DNA of 64,000 nucleotides from NCBI RefSeq assembly GCF_051020975.1, contig NC_135042.1:6905888-6969887 (forward strand), written 5' to 3'. The notes beneath the pieces are model-generated. The model saw only the letters and a list, made by a program, of their open reading frames with translations. It had not been told where the DNA came from and did no database searches. The DNA is from Osmia lignaria lignaria (lineage: Eukaryota > Arthropoda > Insecta > Hymenoptera > Megachilidae). Shown here piece by piece: positions 12,290 through 24,633 of this stretch; positions within the stretch are counted from its first letter, which is position 1; the number at the start of each line of letters is the position of its first letter. The translations under genes and the position numbers were made by a program.

Positions 12290-12428
12290 ATTTTAAGCCT
12301 GGATAAATCTGGACCTAAATTTACAAACTTAATTAACCTAATTTTTAAACGAAAAAAGGAGAATAATATAAAATACAAAATTACAATAAAATTGGGGCTT
12401 TCTTCATGGTCCGCCGTGCGAGGGTTGG
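12290..12428 (+). mobile_element. piggyBac-like family copy, internally deleted
   Basis: The segment contains ACCTAAATTTACAAAC, ATTTTTAAACGAAA, ATAATATAAAATACAAAATT and TCTTCATGGTCCGCCGTGCG in the same order as the complete copy near 62.8 kb. About 50 bases of that copy are missing between the second and third blocks. The right terminal TTAA has decayed to TTGG. Confidence 0.65.
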
Positions 12429-12901
12429 AAAGCTTAAAAGTACACATCTGAAACGTAGGAATTTTTGATACGTAATTGAAATCGGTTAGAAGAGAAGGAA
12501 AAAGAGCGTCTTCCGTTAAGGGTTGGTTGGTGGCCAAGCGAGGTTGACACAGGCAGGACTTCGGGCAACCGGAACGTACACGCGTCACAATCCGTTTTCA
12601 CGTCAGGTGGCCCAACATTGCCGGATTTTTATTGGAATACTGCCAAGGCTGGTCTGTCACTTCCTCTGTTCCAGGATCTATATACGTTCGGGGGCTTGAA
12701 GAACGTAAGATGGAACGACGTATTTATTTACAGGACCATGGAGAGGTAGGAAGATGTTCGCAGTACCGTAACTCGGCATACGACTGCGGTAATGGCGATT
12801 TTATGTTGCGATGCCGAGCCGTTCTCGAGTCATCGCCACCACCACTACCACCAACACTATTACATCTACTACAGATATTCTACAACTGGAGGTAACAACC
12901 T
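12429..12901. other. non-coding stretch, GC-richer
   Basis: A less AT-rich interval with short open frames (for example 12632-12895) that have no recognisable similarity. It ends in an ACC/CAC-rich trinucleotide run near 12830-12860. Confidence 0.4.
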
Positions 12902-13339
12902 TATACAGGGTGAGTCATGGTAATCCAACATTTTTTTAAAAAATATTACATAAATATGAATTTGTTAATTTCATTCTATATTTAAATAGAAAATATCTTT
13001 AACGTTATACCTTTTGGATAATATTTATAGGAGTTAGATGAAAGAAAATTACGAAGCCTGAAAAATTATTCAATCCTCAAACGACGGACCATGAAGAGAG
13101 ACTCGATTTTAATGTAATTTTTTATGATGATTTTGTGATCTATGAATTATTTAATTTTTTAATCATACGGTTGTGTCGACGAAAGGAAAGATAAATGAAT
13201 AAAAAAAAGAATAAATAAAATGATACGTCTTGTTTCAAAGGAAAAACGTTTCCTTCCTTCCTACGAGCTTAGTGTTTCCCTCCGGACCAAACAGTGACAC
13301 AAATACAAGTTGTCCTAGTTCCGTGGCTCACCCTATATA
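12902..13339. mobile_element. 438-base element with TATACAGGGTGAGTCATGG-type inverted ends
   Basis: The left end TATACAGGGTGAGTCATGG (12902-12920) matches the complement of the right end (13321-13339) at 16 of 19 positions. The interior has no long coding frame. It holds a reversed fragment of the TTAA family at about 13069-13130, suggesting nested insertion or a composite. The superfamily is not assigned. Confidence 0.55.
13069..13130 (-). mobile_element. terminal fragment of the piggyBac-like family, reversed
   Basis: TTCAATCCTCAAACGACGG followed by ACCATGAAGAGAGACTCGAT is the reverse complement of the conserved right end of the family (CCATGGTCCGCTGTCCGAGG at 62.9 kb). The leading TTAA appears mutated to TTCAA. 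Confidence 0.65.
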
Positions 13340-16020
13340 CACCACAATGCGGCCGCCTTTCCGTTTTCCTGCGCCCTCCCCTTTCGCTTTTTCCGGCCGC
13401 GTATTACGCACTGAAAAACTTTTAGAGCGGCAACTCAGCTCATCTGTCCCGCCGTTTCGTTTTACCTCTGCTGGGAAAGAGAAAGAATGCATCGTCCATC
13501 ATGACCTCCCTCGATTATCCCACGGGAGGCATGTGCTTGCACGGCATTCAGCTTCCGGCTGAATCGTGCACAAACAGCCTTATTCTTTCTATTCTATTCC
13601 AACCTTGCCTTCCCTATATACTTTTTTTTCCCCTTGCCGTTCATCGACGAGTTACTCGCAAATTAAGTGAAAATACGAGAACAGCAGGCGTCATTAATTA
13701 TCGTAACAGAATAGATTAAAATAGTTTCCAATGGCGGAAGTAGAGAAGTTTGGAGGAAACGTTCCGAATACTTAAGTACTGTGAGAAATATACCTCTGAT
13801 TTAATGGAGGAAGATTTTAGTACTCTTCTGTTTTTTACATCATATTTGGAGTTTCCAAGGAATTAGAAAATTTCAAGGAAAATCTAATTTTGATTAATTT
13901 GGAAATATTCTGTTTAATTATATTGCAGATGTAGCTTCTGTTCAACTAGCAGAAATGCAAGATTGAAATTTATGTTTTAAGCAGGTATTAACAGAAGCCT
14001 TGTAAGAGGAAACATACATACGTAATGTACTTTTTTAATAATACTGGTATAAGTATCTAAAAGGCTATTGCAAGGTATGATGACGAGCAGAGAGCAATTC
14101 AATTAGCAGAGAATCTTATTTTCATAAGCTTACAAACATAGATGTTAAGTATCTTTTTATGTGATTTGAAGAATATTTCAAATGATTTATTAAATATTTT
14201 AATTCTATCTTTCCTAAAGAAATAATAAAATAATAAAATTGCTGATTACAGAGTTACTAATTATTTTGGAATTGACGTTATGTTTCAATACTGACGTATT
14301 ATTATAATGTAATACACATGGTTTTATTACAAGTTGTCCTTTTGAATAGATAGATCTGAAGTTTGAGTGATACAATTTTCACATACTACAGGAACTAACG
14401 TGAAATTCAGTACGTTTATGCAAATGAAGAGCTATATTTCAACGAGAAATTTTATGAAGGATTTCGTTCACCCTTTGGAACTTTGAAACCTAATGCAACC
14501 AGCTATTCATTTCGAAAACCCACAGAACCGTGGAGAATTGAATGCGAAATTCTGAAGGGAACATAAAATGTGGAGAATTGTTAATAGGAATGATGATAGT
14601 CAAAGATATTGAAAGATTGAAACAGTAAAGCGTGATAAAAATGTTGAATCTAAATAACAAACATTTGAATACAAATGCAATCAATCTGAAGTTAATTTAA
14701 AACAGCAATCTAATATAACAATAAATGTCAGTGAAAAGTTTATTCCAAAATTTATAAAAATGAATGTATTAGTAATTCAAATAAAATTCAAATTCATGAT
14801 ATAACAGTAGAAAATACATCACATTAACTTTTATGATTATTAACCTGAGGGTATTTATGTTAACACATGCAAATGCATGCAGCATACATACAATGGAATA
14901 GAATAAAATGTTCAGAATACTATTATGCTAAATAAAGTAATACTTTGAAGCACTTTCAACCGCGAACATAAAAACACATATTTGTATAATATTAGCAATT
15001 TGATAACAGAGGTAGGTAAAATTTAGAAATTTAAAATACTAGATGCCATAAAGTTGAAATAAAACAATAATTTAAACATAAAGCAAAATTCCATAAAATA
15101 AAATTATTATATTACATTTCAATAAACCTGCAGTAGAAAATGAAATATTTTATTTTCACTTAAATAAAATTAAAAAAATATTATTTATTATTTAAAATAA
15201 AGTTTTTCTCAAAACTGTCTGACAAGAATTGGACATTGTATTGATACATTTATTAGAAACTAACTTGAGAATGATAATGGGTACTTTTTAAGAAATAGCG
15301 GTACGTAGGAAGAGAGTTGGAAATTCGTGATTAAATTTTCGTCCACGGTATACAGAGAAGTTAGACTTGGTACTATATAAAGTGCTTTAAAGTTGTAACA
15401 TGGCTAGGTGGAAGGCGACTCGGCTAAGCTTCGGCTCGGGTTTCCTGCGCGCAAGAGGTTTCAGGTGTACATATATTGATATGTAGTAGGCTTAGTCCAT
15501 TCTACCCACTGTTATATTCCGTACAACAGAATAAACGAAATGCATAGAAGTATAGGGAAAAAAGAGCATGGAAAAAGGATAAAATTGAAGTTCAATGATT
15601 TTATTAGAAAAAAATTAGAAAGTAAGAGAATGAGAACCACAACTTTAATTTAATTTAATTAATTTTGTACCTAATATTATTTTCATTTTCTAAATTTTAT
15701 ACTATTTCTTTAAAATTCGTATTTCTAATTACATATCTTTGTATATATTTTGTCAATTTTAAGTACAAATAAAACTTCTTTTTCCAATTAAAATACAATA
15801 TTGTTATTATTTCAAACATGAATAGTGGGTAATTGCATGATAGTTGATAACTACATAAATGGGATTTTTGTATAATATGATAATTTCATTATCTTCTCCT
15901 TTTTCTAACAAGTCAGTCAAATTATTATCACTTTAAATATAACAGAGATACCATAATATACGTACAAAAGGAAAAAAGTGAAATAAAAAAAAGGGGTAGA
16001 ACATTAAAGAGCTGGTTCAG
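13340..16020. other. non-coding stretch
   Basis: 13340-13720 is GC-richer with two overlapping unrecognised frames (13230-13562 and 13501-13719). The rest is strongly AT-rich with no gene. It includes an 11- to 13-pair hairpin at 13538-13570 and a TATA-like box followed by a short ATG frame at 15374-15486. Confidence 0.5.
15374..15486 (+). other. possible small first exon: TATA-like box and short Arg-rich frame
   Basis: TATATAA at 15374-15380 lies about 20 bases before an ATG at 15400 in the context AACATGG. The frame reads MARWKATRLSFGSGFLRARG and then runs into CAG|GTGTAC, which could be a weak splice donor. Read through, it stops after 28 codons. The composition (many Arg, no acidic residues) resembles a mitochondrial targeting peptide. 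No downstream exon is recognised, so this is speculative. Confidence 0.2.
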
Positions 16021-16026
16021 TATGCC

Positions 16027-16090
16027 AACGATATGTTTCCATATCGTTTCCCAAGATTTCGAGTATATATGTGAATTATGCACATATATA
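16027..16090. other. two adjacent perfect hairpins
   Basis: AACGATATG / CATATCGTT (16027-16035 with 16040-16048) form a 9-pair stem with a 4-base loop. TATATATGTG / CACATATATA (16064-16073 with 16081-16090) form a 10-pair stem with a 7-base loop. They are too short for a typical pre-microRNA. Confidence 0.75.
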
Positions 16091-18853
16091 AGGTTCCGTA
16101 TTTCTGATCCAGGGTAGAAAATATTTCAAAATATAACGAATGAAGAAAAGAGGATAACGGTGCTTTTGTCCGTAATGACCGTGGACGGAGTGATTTATGC
16201 TTCGCGGCTGTGAAAGAGGCCTAGCTGGTCAGAAAGAAACGAGCAGAAAGTAAAAAAGAGACTATCCATGTTCGAGGTTATTCAATTTTAAGGGAAGGTA
16301 ATTAGCATATCGTGGAATATGTAAAAAGTGGAGTGAATAAAGGGTTATTTGCTCGGTTATTTATATATATATCTCTGTTTACAAATGTTACAAATTTTGA
16401 ATAATGAAGGGGATAAGTATTTTCTGAAGTCGTATTTATTCCTTCAATTTTATAGCTAAAAATATACGCTTTCAACCCTTACCGGATATTACACTTTTAA
16501 CCCTCTCCTTACTAGACATAATTTCTCATGGCAAAGCAAATTAAAAATTCTATTATCATTTTGAAATATAAGTGATTGGGAATTGGATATTGTTTAATGA
16601 AGAATTGGCCATTTTGTATTAACTAAGCCATTTTTGTAAAAACTTAGGCTTCTAAATAATATTATATAAGAGATATTTTGCCTTCATTATCTACTCATAT
16701 ATTTTGATAAAATTTGAAAGATTGTATTTAACATACATTGAGTATTTTTCATGATAAAAAACCTGATCAATTTTCAAATTTCAAATTTCAAACATTAACA
16801 ATAGGAGGTAAGTTCAATTTCATTTCAATGCAGTGTATGCACGCAGTCGGAAACATTTCAAAAGTCGATTAATATGGTAATTCGGTTGCTTCTGTGAAAA
16901 TTAAGTGCCTTACGTCATCCATGGATTAAAGGATACCTACATCAAGTCACTGATATTAGAGGTTACATAGTAAATGGTACCGGAAATTACAAACTCACAT
17001 ATTAGAATTCTGTAATTACAGGAGTCTGTAAAATTAATAAAAAGATTTCTAATTTTTATTATTAATAAGGGAGAAAACGGTTAATGGCAGATATGTAATT
17101 AAGGACCTTGTAGCAAGAAGGGTGCAATTTCATTTTTGACATCTTTTTAATTATAAGAAGTTTGTCAAAAATATTATGAACCTAATGATAATAATTAATA
17201 CTTATTGTGTGAAAATATATACATATTTTTTAATCAGTGTTTCCTTAAAGCAATAATTTTGTAGACATTTATTTTTAATTTAATCAAAGTTGGTAAAAAT
17301 GGAACTGCACCTCTTTGGTTGCAAGCGTCCTCAATTCACCTGCATTTCTTCATTGTAGTTGTTTCTCAAGATGCCATAGCAGAACGCAATTGACCCCTGC
17401 AAGGCGTGGGTGTGGTCGTAATTTGTGTTCGAACAGACGTTTCCGTTTATTACATCATAGGACGAACGATAGCTTGTTATTACGAGACTGAAACATGCCT
17501 GTTTATTCGACGGATCGAACGCGGGAAAGAGGTATGCTCAGTGAAAAATTCATTAATGTGCAAATTGAAAGGCGCCATTAGGCGTTTCTAGCAAGCCCGA
17601 CCTTTTCCCATCGCTCCGAGCGGGATACTTGCTGGTGTTGGGCCAAGCCAATGGGCGGATATTAAGAAGTCTAGAAATTTATTAGATTCTTTGCTGTCTT
17701 CAATAACGCGTAACCTCATTTCATGGTATTATAAAGGAAAATGATTGATTGGAATCAACCGTATTGAGCAATTTATCGATCCCTTTAATTGAATTGCTGG
17801 TGAAACTGATGAGAATTTATTATTGATTATCAGTTAGTTAACAATCAATTATTCGTTGTATTTTCAGCTTCGTACTGGTTTATTGAATTTTTCGAAAATT
17901 TTCTGATTTATTCGTTTCATGTAATAATTCAGAGTTACACTTTTAATCAGCTTTCACGTTTATATTTCATGACATTTGGTTCGATGACTTAATGGAAATT
18001 AAACAGCATAGCTGGCAGTGGCTTCCTGATCTCATTTCCGTTATCACCTCGAAATCCTACGAAATGTTATTGCACTTGGAAATTGCGAGTCGAGTTACGT
18101 AAGAAGACTTAGTTTTTCAATCTTCGAGTTCCTCAAACTTGTCCCATATACGTATGCAAAGCTGCCGTTTGCAAGTGCAGCACCGTTGAAAGTTGCATGA
18201 ATACGTTGTATGAACAAACTGTTCAGTGGTTTCGTCGCAACCGCAATTAGAGCTATTGCGGTTTCGCGAGGAAACTTTGCAACTCCAATTATTTTTAATA
18301 AACAGGGCCATGGTCATTGGTATTGCAACTCGCATTCTATAGAGATTATATTATATCCTTTAGTTTAAAAGTTTCTTTAGATATTAACAGATTAAACATT
18401 AAGAGATTTCAAAGTATTGTCTATTTTTCTATTAAAAATATATAACTGATAAGAATATTTTCAAATAATTATATGAATATTATATCAGATTCCTGTGTGT
18501 TAAATCAATGGCCAAGAGTTTAAAAATAACATACTTTAGTTTTACACAAAGATCTATCAATCATGAGCGACTAATTTACGAGTTGCCGCTTATGAAACAC
18601 TTATGTAATTTCCAGCTTCCAGCGGAACCAAAAGTTAAACCTCCAATGTAGCATCAAACTGCATTATATAGAGCCTAATATCTCGTCGTATTCAAAGTTC
18701 AAGCTTCGTTGAACCCGAAGGAATCTTGATGCGAGGGGTTCCCTCTTTCCTCCTTTCTATAAATGGAATAATTTTCCGGCAACGAGGTATGGAATTTCTG
18801 TACGAATCATCAGTCATAAACAACCTAACGGGCAAGATGACACTGCTTACCAT
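16091..18853. other. non-coding stretch, no gene seen
   Basis: AT-rich, with GC-richer patches at about 17380-17660 and 18110-18340. The frame at 18117-18335 (minus) is Cys-rich but resembles no family I know. Confidence 0.5.
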
Positions 18854-19158
18854 CATTGGCGTAAGTACATAGGAACCTGGGTGGGCCTGGACCTCCAAAA
18901 ATATCGACTGGCCCTCTAATCAGAAATGATCAATGAAAAAAAAATTTGTTATTTTAGAAATAAATATTTCGACCAAAATGCAAAAAGATTTCATATAGGT
19001 ACTGAAAAATAATATTTCAAAAAATAGTATAAAATTTAGAAAATAAATTCCTGTTATTTCAGTGGTTCACCATTCGAGGGGTTGAATAAAACGAGATATT
19101 CGATAACTTTAGTAATTCTAAGGGCCCACCCTAAACAAAGATTCTAGTTACGCCAATG
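18854..19158. mobile_element. MITE-like element with CATTGGCGTAA termini
   Basis: The left end CATTGGCGTAAGTACATAGG and the inverted right end CATTGGCGTAACTAGAATCT share the outer 11 bases. Each is followed by GGTGGGCC within about 40 bases. The flanking octamers CTTACCAT and CTTGCAGT are partly alike and might be a decayed 8-base target duplication, as in hAT elements. The interior of about 305 bases is non-coding and AT-rich. Confidence 0.65.
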
Positions 19159-20276
19159 CTTGCAGTTTGCCCGAAGAATTACAGGGCGTAGGTCTGTGCA
19201 ACAACTGACTGTCTCGTCAGAGGAACGATTTAACCCCCGTTGACCCCGTGGCTCCGTCAGGCCACCTCCACGATTATATACCGACCGCTTTCTTTCTTTC
19301 TTCTGATCGTTAGGTTACGCCATCTAAATATATGTACGTATGCACACGGTACATACATGCATACACAGTTTGGTGTACGAGTGCAACCCGTACGGGTCTG
19401 CTATTAATACGTGCTTCGGTCAAACGATAATTAGATGGACGTTACCCTTACAGGAATTGGAGTAATTAGATTTAATTGGTGTGAATGGGCACCTCCTCCT
19501 CGTTTCGCTTTCGCTCTTTATTCTACTCTTCTTTCATCATAGCGTTTGCTGGTTCGCCTATTATTCTGATGGTTTGCTGTGAACGAAATCGGTGGCAAAA
19601 GAGGCTATGCACACGATAAATGTGATTCAATAGAGCTTTCACTAAAATATAGTGTTTACTAGGTACAGGTATTTTTGTTTCGATTTTCATTACTTTCTAA
19701 CTTTTTAAATGGATAATCCTGCGTACTCGTGTGTGGAATAGAATAGTCAATTTCAAAAGTCAATATTTCAAAAACATTGAAATTCAATTGAACGAATTTT
19801 TCGTTTCACCCCATATATGCCTCCCACAGTCTTCAAAGTATGTTTAAAATATTCTAAAATATGTTGACGATGATAATAATTGATTCCTGTATCGTGTTTA
19901 TATCGATACTTTATATTAATCTACTTACGACTATCTCGAAGCACCAGAATTAACATAATAAGCTTATATAAAGGTTGATAGAAATTTATTCTCCTTACTT
20001 GGATTACGCTAATGTTGGAGATATTACCATGCTGCCATTCTTATTCATTTTAGGTAAAAAATATTCAGCTTTTTTTATTCAGTATAATCACATTCGATAC
20101 ATTATTTTCATTTAATTCACCTGTCCTTACCAATTCATTATTAATTTTAAAATATTTATATTTTAACTATACTTAGTCTTTTATGAAGTTAATAGAATAT
20201 TATGTACGTGGTAGTGACTGTAATTTTCCCCAAAAATGCATTGAAATTTGAAATTTTGAAACCATCTAAATAGGTA
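19159..20276. other. non-coding stretch, no gene seen
   Basis: Contains a TG/CA-rich patch with GTACGTATGCAC-like repeats near 19330-19380 and a GC-richer patch before it. No supported coding region. Confidence 0.5.
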
Positions 20277-20366
20277 CAGTAGACTCTCGTTACATTGCCA
20301 CGAACAGCTGTACGATAAATGATAAAAGTGGTCGAATCACTTCGTGGCAATATAACAAATAAAGAG
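20277..20366. mobile_element. 90-base MITE with CAGTAGACTCTC end, TA flanked
   Basis: CAGTAGACTCTCGTTACATT at 20277 is preceded by TA. The inverted partner CTCTTTATTTGTTATATTGC ends at 20366 and is followed by TA. Both arms share the TATTGCCACGAA block. The ends match the larger element at 56.7 kb, and the TA duplication fits Tc1/mariner/pogo transposition. Confidence 0.65.
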
Positions 20367-21426
20367 TAAAAAAATTTTTTGAAATTCTAATAATAGCTTC
20401 CGTTTCTCTTCTAATTATCGAAGAAATAATTCTTAGCAATTACTTCCGCACCTCGTTGTTGTATCAGAAAGCTTCTGATGCAACACGAGATAGATTGAAG
20501 CACGATATAAATTTCAAGGAAGTAAGTGGTAGATGAAACTTCCGAGATTCTCCCTCGTTGTCCGAATATTGGATTTCAGCTGTGGCAAGAACTTATCCTC
20601 TCCCGCGGAATATATCCCTTTTCCTCCCTTTTTTTTTTTTTTGGTCGCTTTCTTCCATTTTCCGTGTACGTATACATACGTAATGGTGGTTGAAAACGAA
20701 ATAACGGACGTATCGACTAAAGGGAAAGATTCTACCGTTCCAAAGGTGAGGCAAGAACTATTTAAATTGAAATTGAAGCTTCCATTTTCTAACTCTCAAC
20801 TGTAACCTCGTAGTCTTTTCCGTTCTTTCCTTCGTGCCTCGTATTCCGTCATGCCATTCGATCCCCTAAAAGGGAGTAACGTCTAAGTAGCAGCAACGCC
20901 TCGCACTTTAGAAATTGGCTACTAAATCGCAGACAGAAGGGGTGGAAAAAGAAGAGGTGTAGGTTTGGGAAGATACCGGGGTGGGGGGGAGGGCCAGGTG
21001 ATTCCGATCCAGCTAGTTCGTAAATTATCAGCCTCTAAGAATCGAATGGCTCTACTCTCTTTCGCTTCTCTTTTTTTCTACCCTTCTATCTTCAGGGCCC
21101 TTTCAGTGTTCTACCTTTACTTCAATATTGAGTCTCACCTTTGTCTTTAACCTGTCACAGATGTCTCCTGTTATTTGTACATACAGTGACTTTCTTTCAT
21201 TCAAAAGTTTCTATTTTGAGCAATATATTGAAACCTGACGTAGATACAATAGAAGTTTTTGAAATTTTTTATTTTTAACCGTTTGAAAAATATTTGTGTC
21301 AATAGTGGAATATGTGTATAATTTTAATTACTTGTATATATTGGTGCAACTACCCACCCTAGGTGGGGATTAGGAAGGGCCTGACCCTTTTAAAATACGA
21401 ATTAGCCACCCCTTCTAAAATCTTTT
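20367..21426. other. non-coding stretch, no gene seen
   Basis: Includes a T-rich run near 20627-20642 and GC-richer sequence around 20820-21150. CTACCCACCCTAGGTGGGG at about 21350 is a small palindrome followed by GGGCCTGACCC. It may be debris of the GGTGGGCC-containing element family. Confidence 0.45.
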
Positions 21427-21500
21427 CTCAACCCTTGGACGACAGACCATGGAGAGAGCCATAGTTTTTCATTCAAAAATTGTATATTTATTTTTAAGTT
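21427..21500 (-). mobile_element. piggyBac-like family terminus, reversed
   Basis: TCAACCCTTGGACGACAGACC then ATGGAGAGAGCC matches the reverse complement of the conserved right end at 62.9 kb. The other end of the copy is not recognised. Confidence 0.6.
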
Positions 21501-24336
21501 GATATTCCTGTATATTTGGTAAGTTATATACTACAGTTTAATGACTGAAGGTATTCACTTTACTTACATATTTAATTTTAATTGAAATTCTAACGGCTTT
21601 TGTGTAATTAGTTGAACCAAGCACAAAGGTAATTGGTAGTTGAAAATGTTCTGATCCAATAATCTCATTGTACCTAGTAAATGAATGAGGGATAAGTAAT
21701 AGTAAAAAAGCTTTTTATATTAAAAAGAATCTTTTCAATGAAATGTTACTTTTACGAAAATTTCATTCAATGAATCTTTATATTATAATCATTGTCACCA
21801 ATATAATCAGTGTTCCTCCTTTTGTGTACCTTTCATTCCCCATTCTGAAAAAAACAGTTGAGCAATGAACTTCACTGCACTGTCTTCATACGATTGGCAT
21901 TGATTGACCTAATTCTCACAATTAGCAATTCATTATCTGCAGTAAGACCAAATACATTTTTAAACTCTTCACATTTAAATCTATTTAATAATTCCATATT
22001 ATTTTTATTCATTGCCTAGATTCTTAATTCAAATACTATTATCAGTCTAATAAAGGTTCTTGTATTCTTGTTCAATATTCAATTGAACGAATATTCCTAA
22101 ATTGCTACAAATTAAACTTATCGCTTTAAATGTACAGTTATCTGTTTAAACACAGGTAGATATTATTGCCACCTTTTTTGTAGCAAAAATATTCTCGAAA
22201 TTACCGTAGGATTTTATACATATGGTTCCCGGTTATGCGCCACTAGAGACGACATTGTTTCTCTCAAAATATGCATGGACACGTAACGTAAAACAGCAAT
22301 GCGAATAACGTCGTTTACGATTGCGCGATAGTAATCTCGTTATTCCAATACGCGTTTCTCTTTTTTTTTTATGAATTAAATTTTTCTCCCCTGGATACAA
22401 AATCATATTCATTTGAACACTTTCGAATAATAAAATCGAGCAAAGTGAGATAAGGCAGAGAAGAATTCTAACACTTTATTTATCGTTTACCTGCTATTGG
22501 ACAGTGCTAACGTTTTAGGAATGATAATTAGAAAGTCATCATGGCCAGGTAATCGAGTCGTTACCGTGGGTATATCGAGGGATAGTGATGTGGCTATCAA
22601 CGCAATGCCCTCGAGAGAGGCTAGAAGGGCAGTAAGTGAAACTCTGGTCACTTTCCGAGGGAGAGAGGGATCCAATAAGCCAGGGATTGGGCCAGACATG
22701 GTCTATTTAATTCACTACGAGGGGAACTGATATGTCTACCTGTACGCGTATCTATTTCACGCATCCTCCTCACCATTTTCCATGTAATACAGTGGTTCTC
22801 AATGAAAGTCTGTCAGCCCTACTTTGAAATTTTAATCAATTACCACCCTTATGAAACACGAATTATTACAATTGATATTTATTTGGATTTTCTCGAAAAT
22901 AATTATTATTCATTTTAGTTCAATCTTAAATAATCTTTCCCTACTTTCATTTTCGTTTCACTTATTTTTGATCCCTAATGTGACTCTTTGTTTCTTTCTT
23001 TTCATATCCCCCCAGTTCTAGACCAACAGCACACGGTAACTCATTTCTGAGCAAACCGTGCTCACTTAGCTTGACTTCGGTGATCTTACGGGTACCGGTA
23101 TAGCCTAAGTGACTAAGGCCGTTGGCCAATATTATATATATCAAAGTGATAAAATAGAGAGATGTTGAGAAACACTGTGCAACGATACATTGAGTTACCA
23201 TGACATTTTCTGCCGGACGTGTGTAGCCCTGCCTCGATCGTGTCTTCGAATTATATCGATTCAATTTAATTTATAAGAAACCCTAGAGGATATCGAGGAT
23301 TTTGGTAAAGAGGATGACCGGTTGAAGGTACGACATTCGACCTCGAAGGGGCAGAAACGAGGTATCGTAAGAACGTTTATCGTTGTCCTCCCGAAATCCT
23401 GGCGTGATGTAATATCGAGATTCAGATCACATGCTACCCCGAAATCCTTCTAACTTTCCTGCATGAATGACTACGGTCGTTAAACGTGTTCTTCGATCTT
23501 CTGGATACGGTGCCCCCCCGTGTGTTCATGAAATCACTATACCAAAAGTTTTTATTTTATTGACGGTGAAATTGGATTCTGGACAGGGATCGTGTTTTAT
23601 TATTATTTTATTTAATAATCTGATAATGCGTGTTTCATGAAAATTATTATTTTTTAAATTTCAAGAAAAGGATGAACTCCTATCGTAAATACAGATACAG
23701 CAACTGGTAACGTAATAAAAATTTATTTTCAATGTGAATTTATGTTTTGTCAATTGATGTGTCTGGTAAGAAGCGAAGTAATCAGGTGACAGGGGGTCAG
23801 ATTGTTCCAAACGCGTGAGGTAACAGAGAGTTTCTAAATGGCGGGCTTAAAGTCAATAAGGCAGGAAACCTGAAGTGATGAGCCGGGGAAAAGACCTTTC
23901 GCGAAAGTTTCGAAAGAGTTTCGATAAGTCGCACTTTTACTCGCCCACCACTGGGAGAGACTCTGGGTGTGCTTATGGGCAATTTCATCCGGCCGTTCCC
24001 AAGATCAAATCCGAGTAGTAAAGTTTTGCTTCTTAAGGAAACCGCGACAGATTGTACGGTCATTGATTTCTTTTTTTAGAACTTTGATACATTCGCTGCT
24101 ATTTCATTTGGCAACACTTTTCTTGCCAACTGTAGAAACTTTCAACTTCGTATTGAACTCACAAGTGTCGGATGCTCATATCACACTGGCTTCACGCTGA
24201 TCATTCTACCACCGAGTGAGACTTCGATTTTCACCTTTCTTATTTTTTTAAATATCTAAACTTATTTTTTAAATGTTAATACTACCATGTTCTTTCTGGA
24301 TAAATTTTGAAGTCTTCAAAATCAAAAACTCATAAT
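21501..24336. other. non-coding stretch, no gene seen
   Basis: AT-rich with GC-richer patches at about 22480-22780 and 23280-23520. Overlapping frames on both strands at 22487-22730 (70 and 77 codons) resemble nothing known, and I do not call either. Confidence 0.5.
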
Positions 24337-24633
24337 TTAACCCTTTGCATTTCATAGGCGTCATTATTAATTATTTTTAAATGAGAAAGCAGATGGGTAT
24401 GCTCAGTACACAAAGAATTTCGTGGGTTGAAATAATTTTCTATCGTTAAAAACAAATACAGTGTCACTTGCCATAACAGCCCTAGGTAGATAATAAAGTA
24501 TGACAGATTTCAAAACGTGAAATTCTTTAATATTCACTGGACCCTAAAATGCCTTATTAAAATGGTACCATAAAAATGCTTTGTAGTTGATGGTAGGTTA
24601 CATAATAAAATTAGCTGGAATGCAAAGGGTTAA
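24337..24633. mobile_element. piggyBac-like MITE, TTAA-CCCTTTGCAT ends
   Basis: The element is bounded by TTAACCCTTTGCATT at 24337 and its perfect complement AATGCAAAGGGTTAA ending at 24633. The TTAA target duplication and CCC-starting 11-base inverted ends are the signature of piggyBac-type elements. The AT-rich interior of about 290 bases has no transposase, so it is non-autonomous. Confidence 0.75.
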
